From the NCBI GenBank assembly GCA_016935555.1, contig JAFGQR010000064.1:1-64000 (forward strand): a DNA stretch of 64,000 bases, given 5' to 3'. Positions 8,501-17,622 of this stretch are shown in pieces. A program made the translations under genes and the position numbers. Origin of the DNA: Verrucomicrobiota bacterium (GTDB lineage Bacteria; Verrucomicrobiota; Verrucomicrobiia; Limisphaerales; JAFGQR01). Position 1 is the first letter of the stretch. Every line of letters begins with the position of its first letter. Under the pieces are notes generated by a model. It saw nothing but the letters and a program-made list of their open reading frames with translations, was not told the origin of the DNA and searched no databases.

Positions 8501-11500
8501 CCCGCACGCCGCTTCCAGCTGACGCTGCCCGCCGAAGCGACCGAAGGCGACGGCTTGCTGGCCCGATCGGCCGTGATCGCCCTGGGCGCGCCGGTGCCGG
8601 CCGACCTGCGCGTTGTCGTGACCTCCAGCGACCCCCTCAAAGTCGCCGTGCCCGCCACCGTCACCCTCCCCGCCGGCGCCCAGACCGCCGCATTCGACCT
8701 TCGCCTTCCGGACAACGCCCTTCTCGACGGCACCCAGCCCGTCCGCATCAGCGTCGCGGCGGCCGAGCACGTCGCAGCCAGCGCGATCGTGAACGTCCAC
8801 GACAACGAAACCGGCCGCCTCGAACTGAAGATTGAACCCCAAGCCCGCGAAGGCGATCCCCCCGGCAAACGGCTCGGCACCGTCAGGGTCAAACCCCGCC
8901 CCGACCGCCCCATCACGGTCGCCCTCGCCTCCGGCGATCCCTCCGAGGTGCGCGTGCCGCCCACCGTCGTCGTCCCCGCCGGCCACCTCCGGGCCGACTT
9001 CGACCTGACCATCCTGAACGACCTCGACCTGGACGGGCCCCAGCTCGTGACCGTCACCGCCCACGTCGAGCATTGGATCGACGGACACGACACGATCCGT
9101 GTGCGCGACGACGACAAGCGCCGCCTGAAGGTGCGGCTGCCGGCGCTGGTCACCGAGGGCAGCGGCCTGCTCGCCAACGCCGGCGTTGTCCTCCTGGACG
9201 CCCGCCAGCCCACCCCGGTCACCGTCGCCCTCGCCTGCGAGGCCCCGGGCCGGCTGGTGCTCCCCGAAGGTGTCCTCATTCCGGCAGGGCAGTTCAGCGC
9301 GCCGTTTGACCTCACACTGCCCGACAACCCGAGCCTCGACGGCCGCCAGGACATCCTCGTGACCGCGTCCGCCAAGGGATTTCCCGCGGCAAGCGCCACG
9401 ATCGGCGTTCTCGACGACGAAACCCCGCTGGTACCCTACCAGCCCGCGCCGGCCGACGGCGCCGCGGCCGTGCCGGTGTCGCTGACGCTCACGTGGGGGC
9501 CGGGGGCGGGCGAGGCATTGGTGAACGGGGATTTTGAGACCGGCGATTTCACCGGCTGGGAGCAGATCCACGGGGGCCTTGGCGGCATCGTGATCAACGA
9601 TGGCTCGGTGAACCCGGACGGGCCGGACGGGCCGTTGCCGCCCTTCGCGGGCCATTACGCGGCGCTGGTGCATCAGACCGGGTCGGGCAGCCACGAGCTG
9701 TTCCAGGACGTCACCATTCCCGCCGAGGCCAAGGCGGCGGTGCTGAGTTGGGCGCACCGGGTGCGCAATCATGCCGACCGGTTCGCCCCCCGGGCGCACG
9801 AGTTCCGCATGGAGGTTCGAACCACGAACCACACCGTGCTCGAGACGCTTTACCGCACCGAGCCGGGCCATGTCCGGCTGGACGACTGGGTTGAAGTGCG
9901 GCATGACCTGGCGCCATACCGCGGTCAAAGAGTGCGGCTTGCCTTCGCCGAGGTGGATTCGCTGAGCTACTTCAACCTGCACCTCGACCATGTCCGCCTG
10001 AACCTCGGGGACCCTTCCGCCACGACCTTCGAAGTCTTTTTCGGCACCTCGCCCGTGCTCGGGCCCGCCCAGTCGCTGGGCACCACCCGCGCGCCGTTCT
10101 GGCCGCTGCCCAAACTGGCGGTCAACACCACGTATTACTGGCAGGTCGTCACCCGCCTCGGCGCCGCCGAAGCCCGCAGCCCGGTCTGGCGGTTCACCAC
10201 CCGCAGCCCCGGCCCCGCGGCGCGCCTCGAGTGGGCGCCTCTGCCGCCGTGGCACTTCGCCGATCAGCCGTTCCGGGTGGCCCTCACCGCCCTGGACGAT
10301 GCCGGCCTTCCTGCGGAGAGTTACGACGGCCGGGTCGCCCTCCGGTTGGTGCCGGGGCAGGAGACGCGTTCGGCGGTGGTGGTGACGGAGATCGATCCGG
10401 GCGGCAACGATCGGGTGGAGTTCATGAACGTGTCGGGGCGCTGGCTGAACCTGGCGGGCTGGCAGCTGGTGTTGTACGATGTCGTCACCTGGCCGAACCC
10501 GTGTCTGGAGTTTGTCGTGCCCACCAATTCCCTGGCGCCTCCCGGCGGGCTGTTCGTGTTGAACCGCTTCGGCAAACCGCCGGGCGCCTATCCGAACTTC
10601 TACAGCGGCACGAACGTGTTCTGGGACTACGTGCTGGTCAACGCCCCCGTCGCCGTCATGGTCCGCGACGCCTCCGGCGCCCTGGTGGATTTCGCATGCG
10701 CGGCGGATGCCAACCCGGCGCTGATCACGAATCCGGTGGTGGTGCCGCGCTGGGCCTGGAGCGGCGCGCCGATCGCGGCCACCACCAACAGCCCGCGCAC
10801 CTACCAGCGCGTCGGGCAGGCCGACCACAATTGCGCGTCGGACTGGGAGGCGACGGACTCGAGCATCGGCCGATGGAACCCGGATCTGATCGCTCCGTTC
10901 ACCAATGGCGTGCCGCTCCTCGTCCAGCCGGACACGCTCACCGGGTTCGCCAAGGGCGTATGGCAAGGGGACGTCGTCCTGCCCCAGACGCACGACCAGG
11001 TGACCCTCCTGGCCGAGGACGACGCCGGGCGCTGGGCGGCCACGTTGCCGTTCACGGTTCTTGCGTCCAACGACCTGGCCGTGACCGTCCGCGACGATCC
11101 CAACGTGGTGCTGGTCGCCGACGACGTCACCTACCACATCACCGTCACCAATTCCGGCTCCGGCACCGCCACGGGCGTGTGGCTGACCAATCGGCTCGAT
11201 CCCGCCGCGGTTTGCGTGTCGGCAACCGCCGCCGACGGCGCCTGCACCGTGTCCGAAGGAACCGTCTTGTGCCGGCTGGCCGACCTGCCCGGCGGCACCG
11301 AAACGCGCGTCGCCATCCACGTCCGGCCCCGCGCGCCCGGTCTGCTCACGAATCTCGTCGCGGTCGCCCGTGCCGAGTCCGACTCCCACTTGGCGAACAA
11401 CACCGCCGTGGCGGTCACCACCGCCGTGTTTCCCACGTTGAGCGTCGCCGAGTCGATCGTCTTCGAAAACGATCCCTCCATGCCGGCGGCGATGTTCGAT

Positions 11501-13309
11501 CTGCGCCTCTCCGCTCCCAGCCGCCTGCCGGTGGGCGTGACCTTCCTCACCCGCGACGGCACGGCCATTGCGGGACAGGATTATGTTGCGGTCGAGGCGA
11601 ACCTGGTGCTGGCGCCGGGCACCGTGGTGCGGAGCGTTCCGGTGCCGATCCTCGACGATCCTCTCAGCGAGGACGTCGAGCTGTTCACGGTGGAACTCCG
11701 GGCGCCCCTTCGTGCCACGCTGGGCGTGGCGGGAACCTTCGGCGCAATCCTGGACGACGACCCCCTGCCGCGTCTTTCCATCGACGACGTCGCGCTGCTC
11801 GAAGGCCCGGACGGCACCGCCACCAACGCCCTCTTCCAGGTGCGCTTGTCCGAACCCGCCGCCCTGCCCGTCGCCGCCCGCTTTAAAACCGGCGACGGCC
11901 TGCTGGCCGGAATCGAATCCAGCACGCTGCCCGCAATCGCCGAACTGCCCGGTCTCGGCTCCGCCACCGCCCTGGAAGATTACATGCCCGCCTCGGGCAC
12001 GCTCTCCATCCCGCCCGGGACCACCAGCCAGGTCGTCGCCGTTTCCATCCGCGGCGACCGGTTCTACGAGGGCGCGGAGGCTTTTTCCCTCGTGCTCTCC
12101 ACCCCTTATAACTGCACCCTCGCCGATCCGGTGGGCCTCGCCGCCATCCTCGACGACGACGAGGCCGAACTCGCCCGCTACGAACTCCACCTCGGCCCCG
12201 GCCCGTTCCGCGCCGGGGCGCCGTTCCCGTTGACCGTCACCGCCCGCGACGGTTTGGACCGCGTGGTCGAGGACTTTTCCGGCGCCGTCCGATTGAGCGG
12301 GTTTCCCGACCTGCCCGGCGTCGACCTGGGAACCGGGAACCGGTCCTGGAAATACCCGTTGAACGCCTTCTTCCACGACGCCCGCCTCCAAGTCATCTAC
12401 CCGGCCGGCGACATCGCCCAGACCGGCACGATCAGCGCCATCACCCTGCCCGTCGAATCGGCCCCCGGCCAGATCCTCCATCATTGGACCGTGCGCATGA
12501 AACACACCCCGCTCGCGCGTTACACGACGGCCGCATGGGAAACGGACGGCTGGACCACCGTCCATGCCCGCGATCTGCTCGTGCCGGGCGCCGGCGGCAT
12601 GCTGTGCTTCCTCGACACCCCCTTTGCCTACGACGGCACGGACAACCTCATGGTGGACTTCAGCTTCAACAACGACTCCTACACCGCCGACGGCGCCTGC
12701 GTCGCCTCCGCCACCCCCGAGCCGCGCTCGGCCTTTTTCGAATCGGACAGCGCCTTCGGCGATCCGCTGGGGTGGTCTGCCGCCACCGCGCCGCCGCCTC
12801 TGATCACCAACCTGGCCCCCAATCTCCGCATGCTCATCGGCCCCCCTGTCTCCATCGCCCCCGCCCGCCTCGAACCCTTCACCCGCGGCGTCTGGTCCGG
12901 CACCGTCGCCGTCGCCGACCCCGTACCGGTCATGCGCCTTCGCGTCGAGGACGCGGACAGGCGGCAGGGCCTCAGCGCCGCGTTCGGCGTCGAACCGCCC
13001 CCCCCGGCGGCGCCGGACGCACTGGCCTCGCCGAACCAATCCCCCGCCGCCAGCCCGCCGCTCCCCGGCGCAACACGCGTCCGCATCACCGCCGTGCGCC
13101 TCGAACCGCACCGCGTCGTGCTCCGGTTCGCCTCGGCCCGCGGCCAGCGCTACCGCGTCGAGTGGGCGGACGACCCCGGCGCCGGCCCTTGGACGCTCCT
13201 TGCCGACGCCCTGCGCGGCACCGGCGCCGAACTCGAGATCGCCGACGCCGAGAGCCGCCTCCGGCCGCGCCGTTTTTATCGCGTCTCCGTTCTGCCCCAG
13301 GCGCGCTGA
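5501..13309 (+). CDS. Giant secreted M36 (fungalysin-type) metallopeptidase with Calx-beta, lamin-tail and DUF11-like modules
   Basis: About 2602 residues. A signal peptide (PNGIAVFTAVGLFFGLVSPQA) leads into a propeptide resembling the fungalysin/thermolysin propeptide (about 105-190). The M36 catalytic domain follows, with the zinc motif HEYTH at about 505-509 and the third ligand Glu in GLAEGWSDW at about 532. Downstream come a BACON-like domain (about 725-830), a jelly-roll-like region with the acidic loop DGIALDDIEI, three Calx-beta-like repeats (about 1005-1310), a fibronectin-type segment with TTYYWQVVTR, a lamin-tail-like domain near 1630, a DUF11-like domain near 1860, two more Calx-beta repeats and a short C-terminal module ending RRFYRVSVL. 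It probably degrades protein outside the cell, with the repeats acting as adhesive or substrate-binding stalks. A GTG five codons upstream is an alternative start. Confidence 0.9.
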   Translation: MPNGIAVFTAVGLFFGLVSPQALWAYRHPQHPPLPDLDRRTHTRAQPPQLRPAQAAARERLRQRVPRLRTDFDPIRLSPHFVASPESFLTGPGGRGKGVSADYGRRGRGGDPHWPVKAFVDEHAALFGHGADAIAQARVRRDDASGPNGLRSVVWEQHVDGIPVYEGVLVGHITRDGELVSVASLFVPQPAAAADAGGPRRAALVAAPPVPAARAVVAAAGSLEEAVGPQSVWALGEAVPGAERRQGFRAGHLPGEAEARLVWLPMDAATLRLCWQVELTRPAGNERYRVLVDAQTGEVLMRRCLTVYLADATYRVFTSDSPSPFSPGHRAPSTNQPPRVPRRLLTFPALSTNASPLGWIHDGDNETRGNNVDAHLDRDADNSPDFPRPQGAPFRVFDFPLDLSQAPTRYSQASVVQLFYWCNWMHDQLYDLGFTEAAGNFQKDNIGRGGLGSDPVLADAQDGSGWNNANFTPTCDGTPPRIQMFLFDGPQPARDGSLDAEIVLHEYTHGLTDRLVGGGVGLGTLQAYGLAEGWSDWYALALLSEPDDDLDGTYAMGGYATWQFYGLVENYYYGIRRYPYCTDLAVNPLTFKDIDPFEADLHVGVPINPILGYGDPSEVHNQGEVWCMALWEIRANLIRQHGFAQGNRLALQLVTDALKLTPPNPNFIQARDAILQADLVNTGGANYNTLWAGFAKRGLGFSAQAPTTLTTVGVREFFDLPDGLLITSADPVTSSGPAGGPFFPECRTFVLTNHTSQALDWVLRSTVPWLTTTSDRGTLEPAAAATVSARINPQAAALTPGVYTGTLAFSNATSGFTQTRDIRLRVLGFAGLPFREGFETGMFQPCWSVSGTGPFRTRVTTDPRPHGGSHHVTLDAWADSTYARNELTLGIDLTGYTNVVLRFWAREFGDDPHGPPAGSFVDGADFDGVAISADGVHWHEAHPLRTLPLRDTEVEVALDAAAAAAGLAYNDRFQIRFNQYDNNSIPLDGIALDDIEITGVPARRFQLTLPAEATEGDGLLARSAVIALGAPVPADLRVVVTSSDPLKVAVPATVTLPAGAQTAAFDLRLPDNALLDGTQPVRISVAAAEHVAASAIVNVHDNETGRLELKIEPQAREGDPPGKRLGTVRVKPRPDRPITVALASGDPSEVRVPPTVVVPAGHLRADFDLTILNDLDLDGPQLVTVTAHVEHWIDGHDTIRVRDDDKRRLKVRLPALVTEGSGLLANAGVVLLDARQPTPVTVALACEAPGRLVLPEGVLIPAGQFSAPFDLTLPDNPSLDGRQDILVTASAKGFPAASATIGVLDDETPLVPYQPAPADGAAAVPVSLTLTWGPGAGEALVNGDFETGDFTGWEQIHGGLGGIVINDGSVNPDGPDGPLPPFAGHYAALVHQTGSGSHELFQDVTIPAEAKAAVLSWAHRVRNHADRFAPRAHEFRMEVRTTNHTVLETLYRTEPGHVRLDDWVEVRHDLAPYRGQRVRLAFAEVDSLSYFNLHLDHVRLNLGDPSATTFEVFFGTSPVLGPAQSLGTTRAPFWPLPKLAVNTTYYWQVVTRLGAAEARSPVWRFTTRSPGPAARLEWAPLPPWHFADQPFRVALTALDDAGLPAESYDGRVALRLVPGQETRSAVVVTEIDPGGNDRVEFMNVSGRWLNLAGWQLVLYDVVTWPNPCLEFVVPTNSLAPPGGLFVLNRFGKPPGAYPNFYSGTNVFWDYVLVNAPVAVMVRDASGALVDFACAADANPALITNPVVVPRWAWSGAPIAATTNSPRTYQRVGQADHNCASDWEATDSSIGRWNPDLIAPFTNGVPLLVQPDTLTGFAKGVWQGDVVLPQTHDQVTLLAEDDAGRWAATLPFTVLASNDLAVTVRDDPNVVLVADDVTYHITVTNSGSGTATGVWLTNRLDPAAVCVSATAADGACTVSEGTVLCRLADLPGGTETRVAIHVRPRAPGLLTNLVAVARAESDSHLANNTAVAVTTAVFPTLSVAESIVFENDPSMPAAMFDLRLSAPSRLPVGVTFLTRDGTAIAGQDYVAVEANLVLAPGTVVRSVPVPILDDPLSEDVELFTVELRAPLRATLGVAGTFGAILDDDPLPRLSIDDVALLEGPDGTATNALFQVRLSEPAALPVAARFKTGDGLLAGIESSTLPAIAELPGLGSATALEDYMPASGTLSIPPGTTSQVVAVSIRGDRFYEGAEAFSLVLSTPYNCTLADPVGLAAILDDDEAELARYELHLGPGPFRAGAPFPLTVTARDGLDRVVEDFSGAVRLSGFPDLPGVDLGTGNRSWKYPLNAFFHDARLQVIYPAGDIAQTGTISAITLPVESAPGQILHHWTVRMKHTPLARYTTAAWETDGWTTVHARDLLVPGAGGMLCFLDTPFAYDGTDNLMVDFSFNNDSYTADGACVASATPEPRSAFFESDSAFGDPLGWSAATAPPPLITNLAPNLRMLIGPPVSIAPARLEPFTRGVWSGTVAVADPVPVMRLRVEDADRRQGLSAAFGVEPPPPAAPDALASPNQSPAASPPLPGATRVRITAVRLEPHRVVLRFASARGQRYRVEWADDPGAGPWTLLADALRGTGAELEIADAESRLRPRRFYRVSVLPQAR

Positions 13310-13386
13310 CGCTCGGGCGCCTGAAAGGTCCTCACGGGTCACGGGCAGAGGAACCCGAACGCCAAACGCCCGCCTTCGCGGCTTGA

Positions 13387-13404
13387 TGCGGGCTGAAGCC
13401 CGCA
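13387..13404. terminator. Hairpin between convergent genes
   Basis: TGCGGGCTGAAGCCCGCA forms a perfect 8-bp stem with a two-base loop in the 132-base gap between two genes that run toward each other. There is no T-run, so it is either a non-canonical bidirectional terminator or a short repetitive palindrome. Confidence 0.4.
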
Positions 13405-13441
13405 CGCCAAGACGGCGTCCGTCGCGAGCCGGCAGCGCCGC

Positions 13442-16400
13442 TCAGTCGACGCGGACGCGGTAAAAGCGGCGGGTGGGCGGGGCGTTGGTGTCGGTGAACC
13501 GCACCAGGTCGCCTTGGCCTTCGAGAGCGGGGAACGCGGTCCAGACGGGGGCGGTGGGGGTGTCGGCGCATTCGACGGTGTAGATGCACCCTTTGCGCGC
13601 GACGAAGGCGAAGCCGGCCTGGCCGGCGGCGCAGTTGGGATCCTCAAGCAGGGGGCGGACCAGCACGCGGACCTGGGCGGTCTGGCTGGTCACGGAGCCC
13701 TCGGGGCCGGAAACGACGGCCGAGTAGGCGCCGGCGTCGGCAGCTTGGGCGTTGGAGATGGTGAGGGTGGCGTTGGTGTGGCCGGACAGCGCGACGCTGG
13801 CGCGTTGCCACTGGTAGACCAGCGGAGGGAGACCTTCGGCATCCACGACAAGCAGAATCGTTCCCCCCTCCGCCACGGTGATGGGTTGCGGGTGGGCGAT
13901 GATGATCGGCAGGTCGGGAACGGGATTCACGGTCAGCAGGAACGGCGCGGAGGCGGACAGACCGTCCAGGTCCCGGACGGTTATCGTGATCCTGGCGGTG
14001 CCCCACTGGTTCGACGCGGGCGTGACGGTCACGGTCCGGTTGCTGCCGCCGCCCGAGAGGACCACGCCGGCAGGGGGCGCGAGGGCGGGGTTGTCGGACT
14101 CGGCAGATACGGCCAGTTCGGCTGCCGGGGTTTCCACGTCGCCGATGGTGAAGGGGACGGACAGGGCGGTGTCTTCGTCCATGAATGAGTCGGGAATGGG
14201 GGAGATGGTGGGGGGGGCGAGGACGGTGAGGATGGCGGTGGCGGCGTTGTTGGCGGGGTGGTCGTCCGTGGTGTCCGACGTCACGGTGACGACATTGGTG
14301 AGCCAGCCGGCCTGGAGGGGAGAAAGGAGGATCGCGACGGTTGCGGACGCGGCGGGAGCCAGCGAGCCGAGGGCACATTCGATCACGCCGCCGTTGAGAG
14401 CGCAGCTGCCCTGGCTGGGGGTTGCCGAAACGAACGCGACGCCCGCCGACAGCGGATGAATCCCCACCACGCCGGCGGCGGTGGAGGGGCCGGCGTTGGA
14501 AACCGTCACGGCGCACGTCACGGTTCCGCCGAGGGCGACCGGGTCGGGCTGGGCGACGACGGCGACCCCCAGGTCGGCGGATTCACTCTGGGGCGCGCCG
14601 CAGCAGAAGACGGTGCCGAGGTTGCCGAGGCCGCCCTGGGCGGTGGTCCCGTAGAGGCGGTGGTCGCTTGCGTGGAGCAAGGCGGCTCGGGGTGCCCGGC
14701 CGTCGTCGAGGGTGATGCCGAAATGGTGGAGGGTTTCAAAGTTGCCGCCGACGGCGTCGAGCCGATAAAGGATGCCGCCGTGGGCGGAGCCGCCGGCGGA
14801 GGTGGTGCCGTATACTCGGGCGTCGGGGCCCACCTGGGGGCCGCCGACGGGGGTGTGGCCGCCCTGGTCATTGGTGGTGAAATGGTGGATCACCTCGTAG
14901 GGCGGATCCAGGAGGATCATGTTGAACCGGTAAACGGTACCGGCGCTCCCCGTGCCGCCCGATTGTGTGGCGGCGTAAAACCAGCCGTTCGTGTCCTGGA
15001 CGATGCCGCCTGCCGGATTGCGCCCGTCGCCGGCGTAACCCTGGAAACTGTGGACGACGCCATAGCCGGTGCCGTCGGGGCGGAGGCGGTAGACGGTGCC
15101 GAAGGACGAGAAGGTGTCATTGGTATAGGCAGGGGCGGGGGTGGTGCCATAGAGGTAGCCGTCGGAGGCCTCACACAGCGGCGCGTTGGGGTTGCGGCCC
15201 GTCCAGATGTCGCCGGGTCCGAAGCTGAACAGGTTGGTGAACGCGCTGCCGTCCTTGTTGACCCGGAAGACGGTGCCGCGTCCCGAGGCGCCCCCGAGGC
15301 TGGAGGTGCCGTAAAGGCGGCCGTCGCTGCCTTCAATGACGCCGGCGGTGGGGTTGCGGCTTGGGCCGCCGCCGGAGGCGAAGTGATGGAGGATGGCGTA
15401 GCCGGAGCCGTCCCGGTTCAGTTTGAAGAGGATGCCGGTGCCGTTGGTGCCGCCGTAGGTGGTGGCGCCGTAAAGCATGTGGTCGGAACCCTCCACCAGG
15501 GGCCCCGCCGGCTCGCTGCCATCCACCCCGTCCGCGACAAACGAATGCAGAATGGAAAGGCCGGCGCCGGTCTTGGCGATTTTGAACAGGGAGCCCACGT
15601 TGAAGTCGCCGCCTTTGCGGCTGACGCCGTAGAGCCAGCCATCACTGCCTTCGAGCAGAGGCGTGCCCAGTTCGCCAGGGTCGCCGCCGCTGGGGTTGAA
15701 ATGGTGCAGAACCGCGTGGACGCTTTGCGTGCGGTCGAAGCAAAACACCGTGCCCGCCTCGGCGAAGCCGCCTTTGCCGGTGGTGCCGTAGAGGATGCCG
15801 TCACTGCCTTCGAGCAGGGGTGTGCGGGGCGCGAGCCCATTGGTGACATTCCAGTGGAACAGCACGGCGTAACCGGACCCGTCGGGGTTCATGCGGTAGA
15901 GGGCGCCGGCGTAATTGGGGTGATCGTATTCGCCGGTGCCGTAAAGCATGCCGTCGCGGCTCTGGGTGACGCCGCCGGCGGGGGTTTGGGCGTCGTTGAC
16001 GCCGAGGAATTGCCGGACGATCTCGTAGTTCTGGCCCGTCTTGTCCATGCGGAACACCACGCCCACCATGTAGGGCTCGCCATACTCGTCGGTATACGTC
16101 GCGCCCCCGTCGGGCGCGCTCCCGTAAAGCATGCCGTTGGTGGCCTCGATGAGCGGCGCCTTGGGATGCCGCGCGTCGTCGTTGGAGGCGAATTTCTTGA
16201 CCAGGCCGTAGCCGGTGCCGTTCCTGGCGATTTTGAAGACGACGCCGACGCCAACGTTGTTTCCGGTGAAAGGCTCTTGGTAGGTGTTGCCGCCAAACTG
16301 GGTGGTGCCATACAACACCCCGTCGCTGCCTTCCAACAGGGGAGCCATCGGGTTTTCCCCGTCGTTCTTGCCGCCGGTGAAATGGCGCATGACGGTGTAA

Positions 16401-17044
16401 CCGGTGCCGTTCTTGTTGATCTTGAAGATGGTGCCGTAACCGGCAGAGCCGCCCCGCGGACAGACCCCGTAAAGCACGCCGTCGCTGCCCTCGATCAGGG
16501 CCGACGAGGGCATTTGGCCGTCTGCGGTGCCGCCGGCAAAATGGCGGAGGATGACGTAATCGGCGCCGCTGGGTGCCATGGCGAACAGGACGCCCATGCC
16601 GGCGGAGCCGCCCTCGGTGGTGACGCCATAGAGGCGGCCGTCGGAACCTTCAAGCAAGGCGGCTCCGGGGAACTTGCCGTCGTCGTCGGCGACGCCGAAG
16701 CTGTGCAGGATGGTCAGGCCCGTGCCGTCCCGGTCGAGGCCGAAGACGGTGCCGCACCCGGCCGCGCCCCCATTGCGGGTCGTGCCGTACAACCGGCCGT
16801 CGCCGGCTTCGACAAGGGGCGCGTCGGGCGTGGCGGCCATGACATTGGTGTTTCCAAAGGCCCGGAGTTGCTGATACTCGAGCTGGCCCCGGGCAGTCCA
16901 CGCCGCAAGGCTGACCAGGATCAAGGCCGCGGCCGGCACAAACGCGCCCGGGATCGGGATCGGAACAGAACGGGACACCGGGCAACGCCGGGAAGGCGCG
17001 CGACGCCAAGAGACGCCGGGTGCAGGACGGGCGGATGGATTCAT
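13442..17044 (-). CDS. Secreted GloVer tandem-repeat protein with DUF11 and Ig-like domains
   Basis: About 1200 residues. An Arg-rich N-terminus and hydrophobic segment (VPAAALILVSLAAWTARG) make a signal peptide. Then come about 14 tandem repeats of 50-60 residues, each built around [LF]YG(T/V/A)T-x-x-GG followed by G-x-V-F-x-hydrophobic-D-x-x-G and an (I/V)LHxF segment. This is the GloVer-type repeat, predicted to form a propeller or solenoid. The C-terminal part has a DUF11-like domain (VTCAVTVSNAGPS), a cadherin-like segment (ITVRDLDGLSASAPF), an Ig-like domain (VYQWQRASVALSGHTNATL) and a module ending RRFYRVRVD. I chose the ATG beginning MNPSARPAPG because AGGAA lies 6 bases upstream of it. 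Such proteins occur in large numbers in Verrucomicrobiota; their ligand is unknown. Confidence 0.88.
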   Translation of the reverse strand: MNPSARPAPGVSWRRAPSRRCPVSRSVPIPIPGAFVPAAALILVSLAAWTARGQLEYQQLRAFGNTNVMAATPDAPLVEAGDGRLYGTTRNGGAAGCGTVFGLDRDGTGLTILHSFGVADDDGKFPGAALLEGSDGRLYGVTTEGGSAGMGVLFAMAPSGADYVILRHFAGGTADGQMPSSALIEGSDGVLYGVCPRGGSAGYGTIFKINKNGTGYTVMRHFTGGKNDGENPMAPLLEGSDGVLYGTTQFGGNTYQEPFTGNNVGVGVVFKIARNGTGYGLVKKFASNDDARHPKAPLIEATNGMLYGSAPDGGATYTDEYGEPYMVGVVFRMDKTGQNYEIVRQFLGVNDAQTPAGGVTQSRDGMLYGTGEYDHPNYAGALYRMNPDGSGYAVLFHWNVTNGLAPRTPLLEGSDGILYGTTGKGGFAEAGTVFCFDRTQSVHAVLHHFNPSGGDPGELGTPLLEGSDGWLYGVSRKGGDFNVGSLFKIAKTGAGLSILHSFVADGVDGSEPAGPLVEGSDHMLYGATTYGGTNGTGILFKLNRDGSGYAILHHFASGGGPSRNPTAGVIEGSDGRLYGTSSLGGASGRGTVFRVNKDGSAFTNLFSFGPGDIWTGRNPNAPLCEASDGYLYGTTPAPAYTNDTFSSFGTVYRLRPDGTGYGVVHSFQGYAGDGRNPAGGIVQDTNGWFYAATQSGGTGSAGTVYRFNMILLDPPYEVIHHFTTNDQGGHTPVGGPQVGPDARVYGTTSAGGSAHGGILYRLDAVGGNFETLHHFGITLDDGRAPRAALLHASDHRLYGTTAQGGLGNLGTVFCCGAPQSESADLGVAVVAQPDPVALGGTVTCAVTVSNAGPSTAAGVVGIHPLSAGVAFVSATPSQGSCALNGGVIECALGSLAPAASATVAILLSPLQAGWLTNVVTVTSDTTDDHPANNAATAILTVLAPPTISPIPDSFMDEDTALSVPFTIGDVETPAAELAVSAESDNPALAPPAGVVLSGGGSNRTVTVTPASNQWGTARITITVRDLDGLSASAPFLLTVNPVPDLPIIIAHPQPITVAEGGTILLVVDAEGLPPLVYQWQRASVALSGHTNATLTISNAQAADAGAYSAVVSGPEGSVTSQTAQVRVLVRPLLEDPNCAAGQAGFAFVARKGCIYTVECADTPTAPVWTAFPALEGQGDLVRFTDTNAPPTRRFYRVRVD

Positions 17045-17164
17045 GGTGGTTCCTGTACACGGTTTCCGGGGGTTTTTCAAGTTGCCGCCGGGAAAAACTT
17101 GGGCCGGCCGGGGAATAAAGTTGGCGTGCGAGGGTGGGGATGGGTTATGCTGCAAGGCGAGTTT

Positions 17165-17608
17165 ATGGATCTACAAGTTGCAGTGCTGTGCGATGCGGCG
17201 ACGGACTACGGCGGGAAGCTGAACGTGCTGGGCACATTCGACACGATCCACGCGGCGCGGCTGCCCGCAATGCATCCGCAGTGCTCGATCGCGCTGCGGA
17301 TGACGTTCAACAAGGTGGAGGAGGGATCGCACCGGGTGCGGATCAATTTCGTGGATGAGGACGGCAAGTCGGTGCTCAAGGCGATGGATCCGGCGGGCAA
17401 GCCGGTGTTCAAGCCGATCGAGTTGGAGTTGCCGGTGATCGTGCCCGAGGAAACGCTGTTTGTGTCGCGGAATCTGATTGTAACGATGCAGAACATCCAG
17501 TTCGAGAAGCCCGGCTTGTATGCGGTGGACATTGCCATCGACGGACGCCAGGAGGGCAGCATTCCCCTGCTCGTCAAACACCTCCACCCGAAACAGGCCC
17601 CGGCCTGA
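17165..17608 (+). CDS. DUF6941 family protein
   Basis: 147 residues, beginning MDLQVAVLCDAATDYGGKLN and including LNVLGTFDTIHAARLP, a stretch typical of the DUF6941 family. The fold is probably a small all-beta domain; no catalytic motif is visible and the function is not known. An ATG 18 bases upstream is also in frame, but AAGGCGAG sits at a suitable distance before the chosen start. The gene precedes holB by 14 bases and is probably cotranscribed with it. Confidence 0.8.
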   Translation: MDLQVAVLCDAATDYGGKLNVLGTFDTIHAARLPAMHPQCSIALRMTFNKVEEGSHRVRINFVDEDGKSVLKAMDPAGKPVFKPIELELPVIVPEETLFVSRNLIVTMQNIQFEKPGLYAVDIAIDGRQEGSIPLLVKHLHPKQAPA

Positions 17609-17622
17609 TCGCCGGCCAGCGT

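Noticed and set aside
6740-13405. A 2221-residue minus-strand frame opposite the metallopeptidase
   Set aside because: Long antisense frames are expected in very GC-rich genes. The plus strand has the HEYTH motif, signal peptide and recognisable domains.
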